DNA of 64,000 nucleotides. Origin: Pelomonas sp. Root405. GTDB lineage: Bacteria; Pseudomonadota; Gammaproteobacteria; Burkholderiales; Burkholderiaceae_C. Positions 27,803-34,502 of this stretch are shown here, piece by piece. Location of the stretch: NCBI RefSeq assembly GCF_001425165.1, contig NZ_LMDU01000013.1, positions 62,001-126,000 of the forward strand. Reading direction: 5' to 3'. Numbering within the stretch: the stretch's first letter is position 1; the number at the start of each line of letters is the position of its first letter. The notes beneath the pieces were generated by a model that was not told the DNA's origin, ran no database searches, and saw nothing but the letters and a program-made list of their open reading frames with translations. Position numbers and translations under genes: made by a program.

Positions 27803-29011
27803 ATGCATCAACCGGAGCGCTGGATCGCCCACCTCGACATGGACGCCTTCTACGCGTCCGTCGAGTTGCTGCGTTATCCGCAGCTCAAGGGCGAGGCCGT
27901 CGTCATCGGCGGCCGGCGCGCCGATGCGCCGCGGCAGCTGGAAGACGGTAGCTGGCGCTACGCCAAGCTGCGCGACTACACCGGCCGCGGCGTCGTCACC
28001 ACCAGCACTTATGCCGCGCGCGACCTCGGCGTGTTCTCGGCCATGGGCCTGATGAAGGCGGCCCTGCGCGCGCCCGACGCCATCCTGCTGCCGGCCGACT
28101 TCGATTCCTACCGCAAGTACTCGCGCCTGTTCAAGGCCGCCGTGGCCGAGGTGGCGCCGGTCATCGAGGACCGCGGCATCGACGAGATCTACATCGACCT
28201 GAGCAACGTACCCGGCGTGCGCGATGCCGTCGGGCACGACCCCCTCGGCGGCGTCAAGGCCGTTGCGCGCGAGATCAAGAACTCGGTCGGCCGCGCCACC
28301 GCCCTGACCTGCTCCATCGGCGTCACCCCCAACAAGCTGCTCAGCAAGATCGCCAGCGAGCTGGACAAGCCCGACGGCATCAGCGTGCTGACGCTGGACG
28401 ACATCCCGACCCGCATCTGGCCGCTGGGCGTGCGCAAGATCAATGGCATCGGGCCAAAGGCCGGCGACAGGCTCGTCAAGCTCGGCCTGGAGACGGTAGG
28501 CGACATCGCCGCCGCCGACCCGGCATGGCTGGTCGAGCAGTTCGGTGAGAGCTACGGCCACTGGCTGCATGCCACCTCTCACGGTCGCGACAACCGACCC
28601 GTCGTCACGCACAGCGAGCCCGTGTCCATCAGCCGCGAGACCACCTTCGAACGCGACCTGCACGCGGTGCACGACCGCGCTCTGCTCGGCGGCATCATGG
28701 ACGACCTTTGCGAGCGGCTGTCGCAAGACCTCGACCGCAAGCGCTATGCCGGCAAGACAGTGGGCATCAAGCTGCGCTTCGAGGGTTTTGTGACCGTCAC
28801 GCGCGACCAGACGCTCAAGGCCGCCATCACCAGCGCTGCCGACATCCGCCGCGCCGTGGGCCTGTGCCTCAAGCGCGTCAAGTTCGACAAGCGCCTGCGG
28901 CTGATGGGCGTGCGCATCGGCAACCTGGTGCATGCCAGCGAGGTGCAGGCGACACCCCCAATGGCGCGTGCCGAGCCGATTGCCGCGCCCGACAACTTGA
29001 GCCTGTTTTGA
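27803..29011 (+). CDS. dinB: DNA polymerase IV-type Y-family polymerase
   Basis: A 402-residue translesion polymerase. Catalytic motifs are visible: HLDMDAFYASVELLRYP at the N-terminus, and DRGIDEIYIDLS supplying the palm acidic residues. The thumb has the helix-hairpin-helix-like KINGIGPKAGDRLVKLGL, and a little-finger domain follows. Compared with E. coli DinB an insertion of about 20 residues follows the first motif (GGRRADAPRQLEDGSWRY), as recalled in Burkholderiales relatives. The stop overlaps the TTG start of a nuclease-helicase gene (TTGA). No LexA box was recognised just upstream. Confidence 0.94.
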   Translation: MHQPERWIAHLDMDAFYASVELLRYPQLKGEAVVIGGRRADAPRQLEDGSWRYAKLRDYTGRGVVTTSTYAARDLGVFSAMGLMKAALRAPDAILLPADFDSYRKYSRLFKAAVAEVAPVIEDRGIDEIYIDLSNVPGVRDAVGHDPLGGVKAVAREIKNSVGRATALTCSIGVTPNKLLSKIASELDKPDGISVLTLDDIPTRIWPLGVRKINGIGPKAGDRLVKLGLETVGDIAAADPAWLVEQFGESYGHWLHATSHGRDNRPVVTHSEPVSISRETTFERDLHAVHDRALLGGIMDDLCERLSQDLDRKRYAGKTVGIKLRFEGFVTVTRDQTLKAAITSAADIRRAVGLCLKRVKFDKRLRLMGVRIGNLVHASEVQATPPMARAEPIAAPDNLSLF

Positions 29012-31344
29012 GCGACTGGCACTACAGCGTCTCGGTGCGCAGCCTTTGCGAGTTCACCGCCAAGCGCGGCGACCTCGACCGCCGCTTCACGCCATCGGCC
29101 ACGGCGCTGGAGGGGCAGGCCGGGCAACTCGCCGTGCTGGCGCGGCGCTCCCCGGGCTATGAGACCGAACTGCCACTCGAAGGCCAGTTCGGCAACCTGC
29201 GCGTACGCGGCCGGGCCGATGGCTACGAGGCCGACGTGAACCGGCTCGAAGAGATCAAGACCATCCGCGGCCCGATTGACCTCATCCCCGAGAACCGGCG
29301 TGCGCTGCACTGGGCGCAACTGCACACCTATGGCGCCCTCATCACCGCCGACCGCGGCCTGACCGAGCTGGAACTGGCCCTCGTCTATGTAGACGCCGAC
29401 ACGCAGAACGAGACCGTGCTGCGCGAAACAGTGCCGGCCGCCCTGCTGCAGGCCGCGTTCGAGGCGCGCTGCCGCGAATTCGAGGCCTGGGCACAGCAGG
29501 AGGCAGAGCACCGCGCCGCGCGTGATGCGAGCCTGAGTGCCCTGCCCTTCCCCCTGGGCGAAATGCGCCCCGGCCAGCGGCTGCTGGCGGAGGCCGTCTA
29601 CCGCGTGGCCGCCAACGGCCGCTGCCTGCTCGCCCAGGCGCCTACCGGGATCGGCAAGACGCTGGGCACCCTCTACCCGCTGCTGCGGGCCTTGCCGCTG
29701 CGCCAGCTCGACAAGATCGGCTACTTGACCTGCAAGGGCACCGGCCGCATCACCGCGCTCGAGGCCCTGCACGCGCTGCGTGAGGCGGCCCCAATGAAGC
29801 CGAACGCCGAGGGTGCGCCCCAAGGCGCTTTGCGCGTGCTGACGCTGGTGGCGAAGGAGCAGGCCTGCGAGCACCCGGACAAGGCCTGCCACGGCGACGC
29901 CTGTCCACTGGCCAGTGGCTTCTACGACAAGCTGCCCGCCGCCCGCGACGAGGCCGTGCAGACCGGCTGGCTGGAGCCCACCGTGCAGCGGCGCATTGCG
30001 CTCAGACACGGCGTTTGCCCCTACTACCTCGGCCAGGAGCTGCTTCGCTGGGCCGACGTCGTCGTCGGCGATGTGCATCACGCCTTCGACCCGCATGGCC
30101 AGCTCTACGGCCTGGGGCAGTCGCAGGGTTGGAAACTGGCGCTGCTGGTGGATGAAGCCCACAACCTCATCGACCGTGCGCGTGACATGTACAGCGTCAG
30201 CCTCAGCCTGTCCCGCGTGCGCGAGGCGCTGGCCGACGCACCGGTCAGCCTGCGTGCGCCGCTGCGCGGGCTGGCCAAAGAGCTGGCCACGCTCGCCCGC
30301 GCCCAAACCACTGACTACCAAGCGCTGCCCGCTGTGCCCGAGGCGCTGGGCGAAGCGCTGCAGCGTGTCAACGCGGCCCTGGGCGAATACGTGCAGAACC
30401 ACCCGCTCGAGGTCGGCACGATGCTGGAGTTCTATTTCGAGGTGCTGGGGCTGCAGCGCCTGCTCGACCGCCTGGACACGCATTCGCTGTGCGACCTGCA
30501 GCGCAGCACCGCCACGCGGCCCATCATGGAAGCGCCGGCCAACCTGTCGCTGCTGGAGGAGGATGAAGACGATGGCCGCGATGTGCTGCTGTCCGTGCGC
30601 AACATCGTGCCCGGCCATTTCCTGAAAGAGCGCTTCGAAGGCTGCCACAGCGTCACGCTGTTCTCGGCGACGCTGGGGCCGCCCGACTACCAGCGCCACT
30701 TGCTCGGCCTGCCGGAAGACACCGCCTGGATCGACGTGCCCGCGCCCTTCCCGCCGGAGCACCTCACCGTGCAGGTGGCCCAGCGCCTGTCCACCCGCTA
30801 CGAGCACCGCCAGGCGTCGCTGGACGCGCTGGTCGACCTGCTCGCCCAGCAGTTCGTTGAGCACCCCGGCAACTACCTGGCGTTCTTCAGCAGCTTCGAC
30901 TACCTCGACAAGGCCGCTGCGCGCCTGGCCCTGCGCCACCCGAAGGTCACGCAGTGGAGCCAGTCGCGCGCGATGGGCGACGCGGCGCGGCGCGCCTTCC
31001 TCGACCGCTTCGTCGAGGGCGGCCGCGGCATCGGCTTTGCCGTGTTGGGCGGCGCGTTCGCCGAGGGCGTGGATCTGCCCGGCACGCGCCTGATCGGCGC
31101 CTTCATCGCCACGCTCGGCCTGCCGCCCGTGTCGCCGCTGCAGGAGCAAGTGCGCGAACGCCTGGACGCGATGTTCGGCGCCGATCACGGCTATGCCGAC
31201 CTCGTGCCCGGCATGCAGAAGGTGGTGCAGGCCGCCGGTCGCGTTCTGCGCTCGGTCGACGACCGCGGCTGGGTCTGGCTGCTGGACAAGCGCTATGCCC
31301 GGCCCGAAGTGCGGGCGCTGCTGCCGAGCTGGTGGCTGCTTTGA
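29008..31344 (+). CDS. Nuclease-helicase: PD-(D/E)XK domain fused to Rad3/DinG-type helicase
   Basis: A 778-residue DNA repair-type enzyme. The N-terminal 170 residues look like a Cas4/RecB-type PD-(D/E)XK nuclease (GRADGYEADVNRLEEIKT with the D...E-x-K arrangement). Residues about 185-778 form an XPD/DinG superfamily 2 helicase with Walker A QAPTGIGKT (about 209-217), an Fe-S cysteine set (CEHPDKACHGDAC near 287-299 and GVCPYY near 337), VDEAHNL (about 382) and a C-terminal motif VI-like VQAAGRVLRS. The start is TTG at 29008, overlapping the dinB stop. Pairing with dinB suggests a joint role in damage tolerance. Confidence 0.9.
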   Translation: MSDWHYSVSVRSLCEFTAKRGDLDRRFTPSATALEGQAGQLAVLARRSPGYETELPLEGQFGNLRVRGRADGYEADVNRLEEIKTIRGPIDLIPENRRALHWAQLHTYGALITADRGLTELELALVYVDADTQNETVLRETVPAALLQAAFEARCREFEAWAQQEAEHRAARDASLSALPFPLGEMRPGQRLLAEAVYRVAANGRCLLAQAPTGIGKTLGTLYPLLRALPLRQLDKIGYLTCKGTGRITALEALHALREAAPMKPNAEGAPQGALRVLTLVAKEQACEHPDKACHGDACPLASGFYDKLPAARDEAVQTGWLEPTVQRRIALRHGVCPYYLGQELLRWADVVVGDVHHAFDPHGQLYGLGQSQGWKLALLVDEAHNLIDRARDMYSVSLSLSRVREALADAPVSLRAPLRGLAKELATLARAQTTDYQALPAVPEALGEALQRVNAALGEYVQNHPLEVGTMLEFYFEVLGLQRLLDRLDTHSLCDLQRSTATRPIMEAPANLSLLEEDEDDGRDVLLSVRNIVPGHFLKERFEGCHSVTLFSATLGPPDYQRHLLGLPEDTAWIDVPAPFPPEHLTVQVAQRLSTRYEHRQASLDALVDLLAQQFVEHPGNYLAFFSSFDYLDKAAARLALRHPKVTQWSQSRAMGDAARRAFLDRFVEGGRGIGFAVLGGAFAEGVDLPGTRLIGAFIATLGLPPVSPLQEQVRERLDAMFGADHGYADLVPGMQKVVQAAGRVLRSVDDRGWVWLLDKRYARPEVRALLPSWWLL

Positions 31345-31479
31345 GTACCCGGCCGGTCTGCGGCAGATATCACGAGACCTGCGGCCTGGCGGTGCCAGAT
31401 GTTCGGGAATGTTGCGCCCGCCTCGCTGATCGCAGCACCCGGTAACCGGCAGCAGGAGCAGTCGTGCCACGCTGAGGGC

Positions 31480-32148
31480 ATGAGTTCCGTCCACACCGCC
31501 ACCTCTCCCACCCCTGCGCCGGCTCCCCGCCTGGCTACCGCCGCCATGCTGGCCACCCTGCTCTCGCTTGCAGGCTGTGGCGGCGGTGGCGGCTCCGAGC
31601 CCGGTGCTGCGCCTGGCGCGCCAACCCCCTCACCGGCACCCACGCCCGCTCCAGCGCCCGCTCCGGCACCCACGCCAGCACCGCCACCGGCGACAGCCGG
31701 CACGCGCATCACCTGCAACCTGCCCAACTTTGAGGCCGACATGCTGGCGGCCGTCAACGCCCATCGCCGTGCCGGCGCCACCTGCGGGGCGCGCGGTGCC
31801 TTCCCGGCTGCCCCCGAGCTGACCTGGAACGCCGCGCTCACCCAGGCCGCCGTGGCGCACAGCGACGACATGGTCGCGAACAACTTCTTCAGCCACACCG
31901 GCAGCAACGGCAGCAGTGCGGGTGACCGCGCTACCGCCGCCGGCTACACCTGGCGCAGCGTGGGCGAGAACATCGCCGCCGGCCAGCCCAGCATCGCCGT
32001 CGTGGTGGACGGCTGGATGAAGAGCGACGGCCATTGCGCCAACCTGATGAACGCCGTCTTCCGCGACATCGGCGTGGCCTGCGTGGCCGGCAATGCCAAC
32101 ACGACCTACCGCACGTATTGGTCGCAAGAGCTGGGCACCCCACGCTGA
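31480..32148 (+). CDS. CAP/SCP domain lipoprotein
   Basis: A 222-residue lipoprotein: lipobox LSLAGC near residue 30, a Gly run, then a Pro/Ala linker (APTPSPAPTPAPAPAPAP, coded by about 31616-31695) and a CAP (SCP/PR1-like) domain. The domain carries LAAVNAHRRAGATCG, AVAHSDDMVANNFFSHTGSNG and GENIAAGQPS. CAP domains occur in secreted proteins with lipid-binding or protease-like roles. The ATG at 31480 is preferred over 31399 because it directly precedes the signal sequence. Confidence 0.9.
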   Translation: MSSVHTATSPTPAPAPRLATAAMLATLLSLAGCGGGGGSEPGAAPGAPTPSPAPTPAPAPAPAPTPAPPPATAGTRITCNLPNFEADMLAAVNAHRRAGATCGARGAFPAAPELTWNAALTQAAVAHSDDMVANNFFSHTGSNGSSAGDRATAAGYTWRSVGENIAAGQPSIAVVVDGWMKSDGHCANLMNAVFRDIGVACVAGNANTTYRTYWSQELGTPR

Positions 32149-32254
32149 CGGGCGGCAGCCCCTACGAGCAGAAATCTTTTCCGTCGGCTGAATCCAAACC
32201 ACGCCGCCAGGCGCTCCAAGGAAGCACCATCCACTGCTTTCCTCGGAGCCACAC

Positions 32255-32668
32255 ATGCTCTTCGACCTCCAGAACTCGTTGCCGCTGTTCATTCCCATCC
32301 TGGCGCTGTTTATTCCCATCGTCGCCATCCTGGCCCACTACATCGGCAAGGCCCACACCGAGCGCCAGCGCCACGAGACCATCCGCGAGTTGGCGCGCGC
32401 TGGCCAGCCCATCCCGCCCGAACTGCTGGGCGAGGCGCAGGACAGCGACTGGCACCGCGCCCGGCGCGACCAGGCCAATCCCAATCGCATCCTCGTGCCC
32501 GCCATCATCAACATCGCCGTTGGCCTGGGCCTGATGGGCATGTTCTCGATGATGATGCCCGGCGCCTGGCTCTGGAGCATCGGCCTGCTGCCGATGTTCA
32601 TCGGCATCGGCCTGGCCCTGTACTGGGCCGTCGAGCGCAAGCAGCAACCACCCCGACAACAGCCGTGA
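32255..32668 (+). CDS. DUF6249-like membrane protein
   Basis: A 137-residue protein with an N-terminal membrane helix (PLFIPILALFIPIVAILAHY), a charged segment (KAHTERQRHETIRELARAG, typical of DUF6249-type proteins) and two further helices (about 75-120). The ribosome site GGAG lies nine bases upstream. Its stop overlaps the GTG start of a sigma factor (GTGA). Proteins of this type commonly accompany ECF-like sigma factors, possibly as part of an envelope signalling unit. Confidence 0.75.
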   Translation: MLFDLQNSLPLFIPILALFIPIVAILAHYIGKAHTERQRHETIRELARAGQPIPPELLGEAQDSDWHRARRDQANPNRILVPAIINIAVGLGLMGMFSMMMPGAWLWSIGLLPMFIGIGLALYWAVERKQQPPRQQP

Positions 32669-33228
32669 CACTTGGCGCCGCCGCTGCGCCAGCCTCATCG
32701 GGTGAGGCCGAAGCCGCGCTGGTGGCCCGCGCGGCTGCCGGCGACCGCACCGCCTTCGCTGCGCTGATGCAGACCCACCAGGGCTATCTGCGCAAGCTGC
32801 TCAGCCGCGTCTGCCGGGGCGACCAAGGCCGCGCCGACGACCTCGCGCAGGAGGCCTTCGTGCGCGCCTGGCGCGCCCTGCCCAAGTTCCGCGGTGAGGC
32901 GCGCTTTCGCACCTGGCTCACGCGTCTCGCCTACTCCGCGCTGTCAGCTGAACGCCCGGCCCTGCCTTTGGCGGACGACGCGCCGCCCGATCTCGGCGCG
33001 CACAGTGATTTCGCAACTGGCGCCGACTGGCGCATCGACCTCGACCGCGCGATGGCCGGACTGAGCGAGGCCCAGCGCCATGCGCTGCTGCTCTGCTACG
33101 GCGCCGACCTCAGCCATGCGGAAGCCGCACTGGTGCTGGGCTGGCCGCTCGGCACGGTCAAAACCCAAGTGCTGCGCGCCAAGGCGCGGCTGCGCGAGCA
33201 ACTCCAAGCATGGGAACCCACGCCATGA
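32665..33228 (+). CDS. ECF-like RNA polymerase sigma factor
   Basis: A 187-residue sigma-70 family factor. Region 2 spans about residues 20-95 (TAFAALMQTHQGYLRKLLSR, DDLAQEAFVRAWRALPKFRG, FRTWLTRLAYSAL). Region 4 spans about 130-180 (LSEAQRHALLLCYGADLSH, then LVLGWPLGTVKTQVLRAKA). The start is GTG at 32665, overlapping the upstream DUF6249-like stop, and the stop overlaps the next ATG. The three-gene string is a typical sigma, membrane-partner and anti-sigma arrangement. The stimulus is unknown. Confidence 0.9.
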   Translation: MTLGAAAAPASSGEAEAALVARAAAGDRTAFAALMQTHQGYLRKLLSRVCRGDQGRADDLAQEAFVRAWRALPKFRGEARFRTWLTRLAYSALSAERPALPLADDAPPDLGAHSDFATGADWRIDLDRAMAGLSEAQRHALLLCYGADLSHAEAALVLGWPLGTVKTQVLRAKARLREQLQAWEPTP

Positions 33229-33551
33229 CGACCAAGAGTCACGACAAAGAAGCTTCTTTTGATGATGCGCTGCGGGAGCAACTGCAAGCGGGCGGCGAGC
33301 CCGACGACGCCGGCTTCAGCTTGCGGGTAATGGCGGCGCTACCGGTCTACGGCGTTACACCGCGGCAGCGGCGCTGGGCGCGGTGGGTCAGGCGCGCGCA
33401 GTGGGCGGCCATCAGCTTTGCGGCTTGCGGCGCGGCGGCGCTGATCGGGGTTGGACACGAGCCTCCGGATGCGCCGCGTGCGCTGGCAGCGGCGGCGCTG
33501 GTGGGACTGCTGATCTTCTGGTCGCTTCCGACTCGGTGGAGTCGGGGGTGA
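33225..33551 (+). CDS. Putative anti-sigma/membrane protein
   Basis: A 108-residue protein coupled to the sigma gene by an ATGA overlap. A soluble N-terminal half (SFDDALREQLQAGGEPDDAG) is followed by two membrane helices (about 62-78 and 88-104). Size and position match small anti-sigma-like proteins that hold an ECF sigma at the membrane, but there is no zinc-binding anti-sigma motif. The role is inferred from position only. Confidence 0.6.
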   Translation: MTTKSHDKEASFDDALREQLQAGGEPDDAGFSLRVMAALPVYGVTPRQRRWARWVRRAQWAAISFAACGAAALIGVGHEPPDAPRALAAAALVGLLIFWSLPTRWSRG

Positions 33552-33570
33552 CGCCGCGGAAGCCGCGGCG
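33552..33570. terminator. GC-rich hairpin between convergent genes
   Basis: CGCCGCGG (33552-33559) pairs perfectly with CCGCGGCG (33563-33570) around a 3-base loop, immediately after the stop of the anti-sigma-like gene and just before the end of the convergent gene. It has no U-tract, so it may act only as an RNA end-stabiliser or a weak terminator. Confidence 0.4.
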
Positions 33571-33581
33571 ATCAGCGCACG

Positions 33582-33959
33582 TCAGCCGACCTTCCTGAAC
33601 CTGTTCCGCTGCGACACGCAATAAGCCACCGGCGCCGCGATCCCCGCCAGTACCACGGCAGACCCGACTGCAACGGCCACAGGAATCGGTGCAAACGCCC
33701 ACAGCGCGACATACACGAGCCCGCTGACCGTCATGCACCAGCCACCCAGTCGGCTGACTTTGCGGGCCAGTTCATTCGGGAAAAAGCGCTTGGGCATGCG
33801 GTTTCCATACCAGGCAATCATCAACCCGTTCATGGCGATGACCACGCGCTTGACGGTGTCCCCGTCGACGTAGCCGAGCTTGCGCGCCAACGTCAGGCCA
33901 AGCGCCATGGCGATGATGCCGCCACCCCAGGCCAGGCCTGCGATCAGTTCCTTGTTCAT
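33582..33959 (-). CDS. Membrane protein, SdpI-like partner of an ArsR repressor
   Basis: A 125-residue protein with about four hydrophobic segments (AWGGGIIAMALGLTLARKLG, then two Trp-rich helices and VAVAVGSAVVLAGIAAPVAY). Its short conserved-looking centre, MIAWYGNRMPKRFF, recalls the GxRxP motif of SdpI-type immunity proteins. The start overlaps the regulator's stop (ATGA). In Bacillus, SdpI and its ArsR-type autorepressor SdpR form a similar pair for immunity to a toxin. Here no toxin gene is adjacent, so the function is open. Confidence 0.65.
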   Translation of the reverse strand: MNKELIAGLAWGGGIIAMALGLTLARKLGYVDGDTVKRVVIAMNGLMIAWYGNRMPKRFFPNELARKVSRLGGWCMTVSGLVYVALWAFAPIPVAVAVGSAVVLAGIAAPVAYCVSQRNRFRKVG

Positions 33960-34252
33960 CGTGCGATCTCCTTCTTGCTTGTGGGCGCCGGGTCGCCCAG
34001 GCCGAATGAATGGACGAAGCCCAGCAGCGCTTCTTCAAGCACCGAAAGCTTCAGGTGGTAGATGACCGATTTGCCGTGCTTCTCGGCGTGAACGAGGTCA
34101 GCCTCCTTCAGCACCGCGAAGTGGGCGGACATCGTGGGCTTGGAGACGTTGAACTGGTCGCTCAGCTCGCCCGCACTCAAGGGCCCGTTGCGCAGCAACT
34201 GCAGCACCTGGCGGCGGGTGGGGTCGGAAAGGGCTTTGAAGACCTGGCTCAT
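33956..34252 (-). CDS. SdpR-type autorepressor (ArsR family)
   Basis: A 98-residue winged-helix regulator: MSQVFKALSDPTRRQVLQLL followed by the recognition region GELSDQFNVSKPTMSAHFAVL and a wing (AEKHGKSVIYHL). No metal-binding Cys motif is present, which fits the SdpR-like non-metal subgroup. A perfect 18-base palindrome overlapping its own promoter lies six bases upstream of the ATG, indicating autorepression. It is translationally coupled to the SdpI-like membrane gene. Confidence 0.88.
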   Translation of the reverse strand: MSQVFKALSDPTRRQVLQLLRNGPLSAGELSDQFNVSKPTMSAHFAVLKEADLVHAEKHGKSVIYHLKLSVLEEALLGFVHSFGLGDPAPTSKKEIAR

Positions 34253-34257
34253 GAGTC

Positions 34258-34287
34258 GATGATTAGCTAATCATCTAAATAAGTCAA
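34258..34287 (-). promoter_or_regulatory. sdpR-like promoter with 18-base palindromic operator
   Basis: On the minus strand a -35 TTGACT (34287-34282) and a -10 TAATCA (34265-34260) are separated by 16 bases. The perfect palindrome GATGATTAGCTAATCATC (34258-34275) covers the -10 and ends six bases before the start codon. Repressor bound there would block polymerase directly. Confidence 0.75.
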
Positions 34288-34319
34288 GCCCGCGGAACGT
34301 CATCGCGTAAGGGCTCTGA

Positions 34320-34336
34320 GCACCAGCAATTGGTGC
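34320..34336. promoter_or_regulatory. NtrC-type enhancer site
   Basis: GCACCA-GCAAT-TGGTGC, followed by A, matches the NtrC consensus TGCACC-N5-GGTGCA almost perfectly. It is centred about 155 bases upstream of the predicted sigma-54 transcription start for the ureide operon, a normal enhancer distance. It lies in the gap shared with the divergent sdpR-like gene. Confidence 0.7.
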
Positions 34337-34455
34337 AGCCACGCCCCAATCTGAAGCGCGCCGCTCTCTGGCTGCGCGGTCGCATCACTAGGCAAACCCG
34401 GTGCGCCCTGGGCCTACCGAGGGAGACCCGTGAAATACCCACCCGCGCCGCGCCT

Positions 34456-34471
34456 TGGCACGCTTGATGCT
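34456..34471 (+). promoter_or_regulatory. Sigma-54 promoter of the ureide operon
   Basis: TGGCACG-CTTG-ATGCT has the invariant GG (34457-34458) and GC (34469-34470) separated by exactly ten bases and differs from the consensus TGGCACG-N4-TTGCT at one base. The expected transcription start is near 34482, about 20 bases before the atzF ATG. Confidence 0.7.
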
Positions 34472-34481
34472 GGATACCGAC

Positions 34482-34491
34482 TGGTATACCA
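34482..34491. promoter_or_regulatory. TGGTATACCA palindrome, candidate GntR operator
   Basis: A perfect 10-base palindrome at the predicted transcription start, with a related half-site GGATACC (34472-34478) just upstream. FCD-type GntR proteins often bind TGGTNNACCA-like sites, and the operon's last gene encodes such a regulator. Bound here, it would block open-complex formation until an inducer appears. Confidence 0.5.
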
Positions 34492-34502
34492 ACGAGTGCA
34501 CC

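Noticed and set aside
28744-31494. 916-codon minus-strand open frame over the nuclease-helicase
   Set aside because: Shadow of the helicase reading frame with all its motifs on the + strand.
31616-31695. Short repeated CCAGCGCC/CCGGCACC-type units resembling a tandem repeat or CRISPR-like array
   Set aside because: They encode the Pro/Ala linker of the CAP lipoprotein in frame; units are short and have no unique spacers.
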